10,480 bases of DNA, taken from the NCBI GenBank assembly GCA_900552115.1, contig URYP01000073.1, forward strand, positions 1 through 10,480, in the 5' to 3' direction. Made by a program: the position numbers and the translations under genes. Positions 1-5,498 of this stretch are shown here, one piece after another; position 1 is the stretch's first letter; every line of letters starts with the position of its first letter. The stretch is from an uncultured Oscillospiraceae bacterium. GTDB taxonomy: Bacteria; Bacillota; Clostridia; Oscillospirales; Acutalibacteraceae. The notes beneath the pieces were generated by a model that saw nothing but the letters and a program-made list of their open reading frames with translations, ran no database searches and was not told where the DNA came from.

Positions 1-1
1 A

Positions 2-157
2 TACATCTGTAAATATTCAGCCATATCTTCTATATTTGAAATTATCGCTCCGGCATGTAAAAATGCCGTGCGGTGCGCCTCCTGCCGTGCGGTCGTTGAT
101 GACGACGCGGCATACTGCCCCAAATGCGGCCACAAGCTGAAGAATAACGACGAATAA
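2..157 (+). CDS. C-terminal end of a zinc-ribbon protein (partial)
   Basis: An open frame enters from the left edge and stops with TAA at 155-157. Its last ~30 residues carry two Cys pairs, CASC and CPKCG, separated by a short acidic turn (VVDDDAAY). This is the layout of the small zinc-ribbon found at the termini of many Firmicutes proteins, and it should bind one structural zinc. The first ~18 residues are uninformative and more AT-rich. No Met start lies in frame; a GTG at 68 could start a 29-residue protein, but no convincing ribosome binding site precedes it, so the tail of a longer gene is more likely. The function of the full protein cannot be told from this piece. Confidence 0.5.
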   Translation, partial: YICKYSAISSIFEIIAPACKNAVRCASCRAVVDDDAAYCPKCGHKLKNNDE

Positions 158-162
158 CCGGC

Positions 163-219
163 CGGACGATTTTTGTGTCTCTGCGCTTGCGTGGGGGGGA
201 CAAAAATCGTTCCGCTTTT
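163..219 (+). terminator. Probable intrinsic terminator after the zinc-ribbon gene
   Basis: A perfect 11-bp inverted repeat pairs 166-176 (ACGATTTTTGT) with 200-210 (ACAAAAATCGT). It is extended by CGG (163-165) pairing with CCG (212-214) across one bulged T, and is followed by CTTTTC. The loop is about 23 nt and holds a run of seven G. The U-tract is short, so termination may be partial. It separates the zinc-ribbon gene from the purine operon. Confidence 0.5.
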
Positions 220-242
220 CTATGTAAAGGAGGAACCGCCCT

Positions 243-1079
243 ATGAAGATTCCGGCAGCTCAGTATGAGGAAAGCGCGCGCTATCTCAAAGAGCGGCTGC
301 CCGTCCGGCCCATGCTGGGGCTGGTACTCGGCTCCGGGCTGGGAAGCCTGGCCGACGAGTTGTCCGACGCGGTGCGGATTCCCTACGGCGATATCCCGGG
401 GTTCCCGCATTCCACAGTTGCGTCCCATGCGGGGGAACTGGTTGCCGGCAATCTGTCCGGTAAAGCGGTGGTTATCCTGTCCGGGCGGTTTCATTATTAC
501 GAGGGCTATGCTATGGAAACCGCGGCCTATTATGTGCCGGTGCTGAAAAAACTCGGCGTGCGGGGGCTGCTGCTTACCAACGCCGCCGGCGGCGTGAACG
601 AGGCGTTCCGCCCGGGCGACCTGATGCTGATCGAGGATCACATCAAGTTTTGCTGTGAAAGCCCGGCGCGGGGGGCCGCGCCGGAAGACGCCCCGCGCTT
701 TTTCGACATGTCCCGCGCTTATACGCCGACCCTGCGGGAGCTGGCGACGCGGTGCGCCGCCGATATGGACCTAGCTCTGAAAAGAGGCGTTTATTTCTTT
801 ATGGCCGGCCCGCAGTTTGAAACCCCGGCGGAAATCCGGGCCATCCGTCTGCTGGGCGGCGACGCGGTGGGAATGTCCACCGTGCCGGAAGTCATCGCGG
901 CCTCCCAGTTCGGGCTGCCGGTGCTGGGCATTTCGTGTATCACCAACATGGCCGCCGGTATAACGGCAGGTTCCACTGTCAGCGATGACGAAGTGACCGA
1001 AACCGCGTCGGCGGTGTCCGGCCGTTTCCGGGAACTCATCGCCCGCATCGTTTCAAAGTGGGAGGGACTGGAATCATGA
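243..1079 (+). CDS. punA: Purine nucleoside phosphorylase, trimeric (PNP/MTAP) family
   Basis: A 278-residue cytoplasmic enzyme of the PNP/MTAP family, which cleaves purine (deoxy)ribonucleosides with phosphate to free base and (deoxy)ribose-1-phosphate. Visible motifs are the phosphate loop GSGLGSL (30-36), SHAGEL (61-66), GRFHYYEG (81-88), TNAAGG (112-117), GPQFETP (189-195, with the base-binding Glu193), GMST (210-213) and ITNMAAG (233-239). Asn235 at the base-recognition position predicts preference for 6-oxopurines (inosine, guanosine). The position that is His in the usual SHDEV motif of the family is Asp248 here (SDDEV), which may change handling of the 5' group of the ribose. The start ATG follows AAAGGAGG at 226-233. 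The TGA stop overlaps the next gene's ATG, so the two are probably translationally coupled. The family is certain; the exact substrate is not. Confidence 0.9.
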   Translation: MKIPAAQYEESARYLKERLPVRPMLGLVLGSGLGSLADELSDAVRIPYGDIPGFPHSTVASHAGELVAGNLSGKAVVILSGRFHYYEGYAMETAAYYVPVLKKLGVRGLLLTNAAGGVNEAFRPGDLMLIEDHIKFCCESPARGAAPEDAPRFFDMSRAYTPTLRELATRCAADMDLALKRGVYFFMAGPQFETPAEIRAIRLLGGDAVGMSTVPEVIAASQFGLPVLGISCITNMAAGITAGSTVSDDEVTETASAVSGRFRELIARIVSKWEGLES

Positions 1080-2380
1080 ACGATTATCTGTTTCAGGATA
1101 TAACCGTGGTCAGGGCGGACGGCACCGTCCTGCCGCACCAGTATGTCGCGGTTAGCGACGGCCGTTTTGCCAGCATCGGCGATACTTGCCCTACGGGTAC
1201 GTTTGCGCGGCGGATCGGCGGTGATTCGCTGGTGATGATGCCCGGCCTTGTGAACGCGCATACCCATGTCCCCATGACCCTGATGCGGGGCTATGGCGAC
1301 GATATGTCCCTGGATACCTGGCTGTTCCAGCGGATTTTCCCCTTTGAAGATCGACTGGACGGGGAAGCGGTTTACTGGGGAAGCCTGCTCGGAATCGCGG
1401 AGATGCTCGCTACCGGTACCACCTCCTTCAGCGATATGTATTATTTTTGTGACCGGATCGCGGATGCCGTGGAAGAAAGCGGGATAAAAGCCAACATCGG
1501 GCGGGGAATCAGTTGCTTTGATCCCGCCCAGCGGTTTTGCGACCTGCCAGCATACAGTGAGCTTATAAAGCTGTTCGAAACGCGGCAGGGTGCCGGCGGC
1601 GGCAGTATCCGCATTGATGTGGCGCCGCATTCGGAGTATACCACCCGCCCGGATATCCTGGCGGACGCCGCCGCACTGGCGGCGCAGTATCACGCGCGGC
1701 TGCAGGTGCATGTATCCGAGACGCGTGGGGAGCATCTGGAATGTGTGGGCCGCCACGGTAAAACGCCGACCCGGGTGCTGCTGGACGCCGGTATTCTCGA
1801 CTTGCCGGTTACCATTGCCCATGGGGTGTGGCTGACCGATGAGGATATGGACATACTGGCGGAAAAAGGAGCAACGATAGCCCACTGCGCCAAAAGCAAT
1901 ATGAAACTGGGCAGCGGCATCGCCCAGGTGGATAAATGGCTCAAAAAAGGCATTCCCGCCGCGATCGGCACCGACTCCGCCGCCTCCAACAACCGGCTGG
2001 ATATGCTGGAGGAGATGCGCACGGCCAATCTTCTGGCCAAGGGGATCTCCTGTGATCCGTGCGCGCTGCCCGCCGGGCAGACGCTGTATATGGCGACCCG
2101 CGGCGGGGCGCTGTCCCAAGGGCGGGAGGATACGGGAGATATCGCTCCCGGCTTCTGCGCCGACGCGGTTTTGCTGGACGGCAGCTCCTGCTCAATGAAT
2201 CCCTGCCATAACGCGCTGTCCAACCTGATGTACGCGGCGACGGGACAAGCTGTACAGATGACGATGGCGGACGGCCGCATCCTGTATGAAAACGGCAGTT
2301 TTACCACCTTGGACGTGGAGCGTATCGTCTTTCACGTGCGGCGGTGTGTGGATGAAATTTTGCACACCATGGAGGCCTAG
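1076..2380 (+). CDS. mtaD: 5-methylthioadenosine/S-adenosylhomocysteine deaminase (amidohydrolase)
   Basis: A 434-residue metal-dependent hydrolase of the amidohydrolase superfamily. Members of this group deaminate MTA, SAH and often adenosine to the corresponding inosine derivatives. The metal and catalytic residues are in place: HTH (His62, His64), His185 in APHSEYT, VHVSE (His212, Glu215), His249 in IAHG, and Asp300 in GTDSAASNN. The C-terminal part completes the small beta-sandwich typical of the superfamily. ATG at 1076 is chosen over upstream GTG 1058 because it forms an ATGA overlap with the phosphorylase stop and has GGGAGGG at 1060-1066 in good position. With the phosphorylase it would form a two-step route: deamination of the 6-amino group, then phosphorolysis of the 6-oxo nucleoside. 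Substrate choice between MTA, SAH and related compounds cannot be settled from sequence. Confidence 0.88.
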   Translation: MNDYLFQDITVVRADGTVLPHQYVAVSDGRFASIGDTCPTGTFARRIGGDSLVMMPGLVNAHTHVPMTLMRGYGDDMSLDTWLFQRIFPFEDRLDGEAVYWGSLLGIAEMLATGTTSFSDMYYFCDRIADAVEESGIKANIGRGISCFDPAQRFCDLPAYSELIKLFETRQGAGGGSIRIDVAPHSEYTTRPDILADAAALAAQYHARLQVHVSETRGEHLECVGRHGKTPTRVLLDAGILDLPVTIAHGVWLTDEDMDILAEKGATIAHCAKSNMKLGSGIAQVDKWLKKGIPAAIGTDSAASNNRLDMLEEMRTANLLAKGISCDPCALPAGQTLYMATRGGALSQGREDTGDIAPGFCADAVLLDGSSCSMNPCHNALSNLMYAATGQAVQMTMADGRILYENGSFTTLDVERIVFHVRRCVDEILHTMEA

Positions 2381-2461
2381 CCGTCACAAAACGCCGGGCG
2401 GTATTTCCTTTTTATAAACCGAAATTCGGCTATTTCATGATTTGCGAGAGGACTGAGGCCT

Positions 2462-4228
2462 TTGGCCCGGAAGACCCAAATTAGAACGCATAATAAAAGC
2501 CAGAGCTTTCTGCACGGCGCGCTGATTTTGTCGGTTGCGGCGGTAATTTCCAAAGTGATCGGCGCCCTGTTCAAGGTGCCGCTTCAGAACATTGCGGGCA
2601 TGGTGGCGTGGGGCTATTTTGAAACGGCCTATCAGTTTTATCTGCCCATCTACACCATCGCCATTGCCGGCTTACCGCTGGCGGTATCTCGTATGGTATC
2701 GGAAAGCATGGCGCTGGAGCAGTACCGCGACATTAAAACAATATACCGGCTGGCCATCCGCATCTTCTTTGTGGCGGGTGTGGCCGGCACGCTGATTATG
2801 TGGTTCGGGGCGGAAGCGTATGCCGGGTTTGTGGGGATTCCCGAAAGCCGGCAGTCCATGATTGTCATGGCGCCGACCGTGTTTTTCTGCTGCATGGTGT
2901 CGGCCCACCGGGGCCTGTACGAGGGCCTGCGCAACATGTATCCCACCGCTATTTCCCAGATCATCGAGTCGCTGGGCAAGCTGGTACTGGGTATCGGCTT
3001 TGGCTGCCTGGCCCTGTGGTGGGGCCCGCACCAGTTTTCGGCGGGTCATACCGTATTCGGACAGACGGCGGCTACCATGGAGGAAGCCGTGCAGATCACG
3101 CTGCCCTATGTGGCGGCAGGAGCCATGCTGGGCGTTACCGTCGGCGCCGGCCTGGCGTGGCTGTACACCATGTGGTATCATCACCGGGTGGGGGAAAGCA
3201 TCACGCGTTCCCAGCTCATGTATGCGCCCCGTTCCCGGTCCGGCCATACGGTGTTCCGCGCCCTGATGGCCATTGCCATTCCGATCACCTTGGGATCGCT
3301 GGCGACACAGCTCACCAATATCCTCGATGTGATGTCCCTGCAGCGCTGTCTCAAGATTGTGATGGAGGGCGACGGCGCCTCCACGGTACGGGAGATGTAC
3401 AGCGCTCAATTGGCCGCGGCTGACGTATCCTCAACGGCGGATATCCTGTCCTGGCTGACCGGCAACCGCGGCACCGCCATGACCTACGTCAATATTGTTC
3501 CCAATATTACGCTGACCCTGGGGATCAGCGCCCTGCCGGTGGTTACCTCCGCCTGGGCGCTGCGGGACCGACGGCAGCTCAAGAATACGGTGGAGTCGGT
3601 GCTGCGCATTACCCTGCTGATTGCGCTGCCCTGCGGTATTCTCATGTCGGTGCTGGCCGAACCGCTGATGTTTGTCATTTATGGCCGCACTCATATATCG
3701 GAAGTCGTGGGTGTGCTGCTGCATACGCTGGGGATCGCCACCATTTTCATCTGCCTCGTCGGGCCGATCAATTCCATACTGCAGGCGGTGGGCCGCGCGG
3801 ATATTCCGGTCAAGATCATCCTGGTCGGCGGGGCGGTCAAGCTGCTGCTCAACATTGTGCTGGTGCTGCAGCCGGGGCTAAATATCAACGGCTCGTCGTA
3901 CAGCACGCTTATCTGCTATATCGTCATGGTGGTACTCAGCCTGCGGGCGATACGAAAAGTTGTCGGTGTGCGGCTGCGCTATTACTCCGTGATGATCAAA
4001 CCGCTGATGGCGTCCTTTCTCTGTGGGGGCACCGCCGTTGTCTTCAACATGCTTTTTGAGCAGTTTTTGTCCCGCCGTATCGCGCCGATTCTGGCCTGCG
4101 TCGTTGCGGGAATCGTCTACCTGATCGCGCTGATTATGCTCAAGGCCTTTACGCGGGAGGATATATTGATGCTGCCAAAAGGGAAAAAAATCGAACAGGT
4201 ACTTGAAAAATACGGGAAAATAGGATAA
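2462..4228 (+). CDS. yabM: YabM/SpoVB-type oligosaccharide flippase (MurJ/MATE-like, MOP superfamily)
   Basis: A 588-residue polytopic membrane protein with about 14 hydrophobic segments, starting near residue 17. It belongs to the MOP superfamily branch that includes SpoVB, YabM and MurJ, which flip lipid-linked envelope precursors across the cytoplasmic membrane. The N-terminal motif region (KVIGALFKVPLQN, 31-43, then YQFYLPIYTIAIAGLPLAVS, 57-76) is characteristic. Residues ~300-340 form a hydrophilic insert between membrane segments, which helps explain a length above the ~520 residues of B. subtilis SpoVB. The start is TTG at 2462, the only reasonable in-frame start, with GAGAGGA about 10 nt upstream. 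It sits directly before mazG, as yabM does before yabN in B. subtilis, which favours YabM over SpoVB proper. The exact substrate, peptidoglycan precursor or another glycan, is unknown. Confidence 0.82.
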   Translation: MARKTQIRTHNKSQSFLHGALILSVAAVISKVIGALFKVPLQNIAGMVAWGYFETAYQFYLPIYTIAIAGLPLAVSRMVSESMALEQYRDIKTIYRLAIRIFFVAGVAGTLIMWFGAEAYAGFVGIPESRQSMIVMAPTVFFCCMVSAHRGLYEGLRNMYPTAISQIIESLGKLVLGIGFGCLALWWGPHQFSAGHTVFGQTAATMEEAVQITLPYVAAGAMLGVTVGAGLAWLYTMWYHHRVGESITRSQLMYAPRSRSGHTVFRALMAIAIPITLGSLATQLTNILDVMSLQRCLKIVMEGDGASTVREMYSAQLAAADVSSTADILSWLTGNRGTAMTYVNIVPNITLTLGISALPVVTSAWALRDRRQLKNTVESVLRITLLIALPCGILMSVLAEPLMFVIYGRTHISEVVGVLLHTLGIATIFICLVGPINSILQAVGRADIPVKIILVGGAVKLLLNIVLVLQPGLNINGSSYSTLICYIVMVVLSLRAIRKVVGVRLRYYSVMIKPLMASFLCGGTAVVFNMLFEQFLSRRIAPILACVVAGIVYLIALIMLKAFTREDILMLPKGKKIEQVLEKYGKIG

Positions 4229-4272
4229 GATAATACCGTTACCCCACTTTAAGGAGAGGCTGGCGTCCGTTT

Positions 4273-5076
4273 ATGGCGGTTGTGTTCCCGGAAAAAGCAT
4301 CCTATACCCTGGCGGATCTGGAAGAAATCGTGCGGATCCTGCGTTCGCCGGAAGGCTGTCCCTGGGACCGCGAGCAGACACACCAGACCCTGCGTTCCGG
4401 CCTCCTTGAGGAAACGCATGAGGCGCTCGACGCTATCAGCCGGGATGATATTCCCGGTATGCGGGAAGAACTCGGCGATGTGCTGCTGCAAGTGGTGTTT
4501 CACAGCGACATCGAACGGGAACAGGGCTCCTTCACCATGGACGACGTCATTACCGACATCTGCCGCAAGCTGATTGTGCGCCATCCCCACGTGTTTGGAG
4601 AGGTGCAGGCGGATACCACCGAAAAGGTGCTGAACAACTGGGACGCCATTAAACGGCAGACCAAGGAGGACGCGTCCCGGGCCGGCCTGCTGAAAAATCT
4701 GCCCCGGTCTCTGCCGGCGCTGATGCGGGCCGCCAAGGTGCAGACCCGCGCGAAACGGGCGGGATTCGACTGGCCGGATTTAGACGGCCCCTGGCAGGCG
4801 CTGCTGGATGAAACCCGTGAACTGCGGGAGGCTATCGACGGCAGGACTCTGGCGGCGGTGGAAGAGGAACTGGGCGATCTGCTGTTTTCAGCGGTCAACC
4901 TGTCCCGGTTTGTGGATGTAGACGCCGAGCAAGCGCTGATCTCTTCAACCGATAAGTTTATCCGCCGCTTTGAAGAAATGGAGCGGCTGGCCGGGGAACG
5001 CGGACTTGATCTTGACCGCGCGTCTCTGGACGAATGGGACGCCCTGTGGCGGGACGTCAAAAAGTCCGGCTTTTGA
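4273..5076 (+). CDS. mazG: Nucleoside triphosphate pyrophosphohydrolase MazG
   Basis: A 267-residue protein with two tandem all-alpha MazG NTP-PPase domains, acting on (d)NTPs to give NMP and pyrophosphate in the cytoplasm as a house-cleaning enzyme. Domain 1 spans roughly residues 15-115: CPWD (29-32), Glu46/Glu47/Glu50, then the Mg-binding EELGD at 65-69. Domain 2 spans roughly 150-260: Glu180, Glu183 and Glu186, then EELGD at 198-202. Length and layout match E. coli MazG (~263 aa). Unlike B. subtilis YabN it lacks the N-terminal tetrapyrrole methylase domain. The ATG at 4273 lies 15 nt beyond AAGGAGA (4251-4257), a long spacing, but no closer in-frame start exists. Its gene position between yabM and hup is the usual clostridial order. 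Confidence 0.92.
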   Translation: MAVVFPEKASYTLADLEEIVRILRSPEGCPWDREQTHQTLRSGLLEETHEALDAISRDDIPGMREELGDVLLQVVFHSDIEREQGSFTMDDVITDICRKLIVRHPHVFGEVQADTTEKVLNNWDAIKRQTKEDASRAGLLKNLPRSLPALMRAAKVQTRAKRAGFDWPDLDGPWQALLDETRELREAIDGRTLAAVEEELGDLLFSAVNLSRFVDVDAEQALISSTDKFIRRFEEMERLAGERGLDLDRASLDEWDALWRDVKKSGF

Positions 5077-5103
5077 CAAAATAACAGAAGCAAACCGTAT
5101 GGT
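5073..5103 (+). promoter_or_regulatory. Possible sigma-A promoter for hup
   Basis: A perfect -35 TTGACA lies at 5073-5078, and the mazG TGA stop falls inside it. A -10-like TATGGT at 5098-5103 gives a 19-nt spacer, longer than the ideal 17. A start point near 5110 would leave a leader of about 45 nt. HU is normally needed in large excess over its neighbours, so a dedicated promoter is reasonable. Confidence 0.4.
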
Positions 5104-5128
5104 TCCAAAAGCGGATTCTCCGCTGGAA
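5103..5128 (+). other. Stem-loop in the hup leader
   Basis: GCGGA (5111-5115) pairs with TCCGC (5119-5123) around a TTC loop. An outer stem TTCCA (5103-5107) pairs with TGGAA (5124-5128), with AAA bulged on the left. There is no U-tract, and it ends 11 nt before the AGGAGG of hup. A 5' mRNA-stabilising hairpin or a processing site is more likely than a terminator. Confidence 0.4.
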
Positions 5129-5156
5129 GATAAATTTTCAGGAGGTTTTTATTATT

Positions 5157-5432
5157 ATGAACAAGGTAGAACTCGTTGCCGCTGTAGCGGAAAAAGCTGA
5201 ACTTTCCAAAAAAGATGCCGAAAAAGCGGTTACCGCTGTTTTGGATGCCGTTGTTGAAGCGCTGGCTTCCGGCGACAAAGTATCTGTTGTTGGCTTTGGT
5301 TCGTTCGAGGTTCGTGAGCGTGGGGAGAGAACCGGCCGCAATCCCCGCACCAAAGAAGCCATCGTTATTCCGGCTTCCAAACAGCCTGTGTTCAAAGCCG
5401 GCAAAGCGTTTAAGGATGCTGTGGCGAAATAA
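5157..5432 (+). CDS. hup: HU-family DNA-binding nucleoid protein
   Basis: A 91-residue basic protein that binds and bends DNA without strong sequence preference as a dimer and organises the nucleoid. Length and sequence are typical of HU: a helical N-terminal half (1-40), the signature GFGSFEVRERGERTGRNPRT (46-65) leading into the beta-arm with the intercalating Pro63, and the C-terminal helix KAGKAFKDAVAK (80-91). The ATG follows AGGAGG at 5140-5145 by 11 nt. Placement between mazG and the rqcP(yabO) block is common in clostridia. A strong hairpin 16 nt after the stop ends the transcript. Confidence 0.95.
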   Translation: MNKVELVAAVAEKAELSKKDAEKAVTAVLDAVVEALASGDKVSVVGFGSFEVRERGERTGRNPRTKEAIVIPASKQPVFKAGKAFKDAVAK

Positions 5433-5448
5433 GATTTACACTGAAATA

Positions 5449-5485
5449 AAAACACCCGGGACCAATTGGTTCCCGGGTGTTTTGT
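5449..5485. terminator. Bidirectional intrinsic terminator between hup and the convergent cotH-like gene
   Basis: AAAACACCCGGGA (5449-5461) is perfectly complementary to TCCCGGGTGTTTT (5471-5483), and CC/GG extends the stem inside a short AATT loop. Both strands show T-runs on the exit side, TGTTTTG on plus and TGTTTTTAT on minus. It therefore serves hup from the left and the minus-strand gene ending at 5499 from the right. Confidence 0.92.
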
Positions 5486-5498
5486 TATAGCATAGCCA

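Noticed and set aside
42..641. Minus-strand open frame of 199 codons at the left edge
   Set aside because: It runs across the terminator and antisense to the phosphorylase, with no recognisable motif.
791..2119. Long minus-strand open frame (442 codons) opposite the phosphorylase and deaminase
   Set aside because: It lies antisense to two clearly recognised genes, its translation is His/Arg/Gly-rich without any family motif, and there is no ribosome binding site. Such frames are common in GC-rich coding DNA.
2389..2430. Possible terminator after the deaminase gene
   Set aside because: CGCCGGGCG before a T-rich stretch can form only a 3-bp stem with a usable loop, and CCGAAATTCGG has a one-base loop; neither is a credible terminator, so readthrough into yabM is possible.
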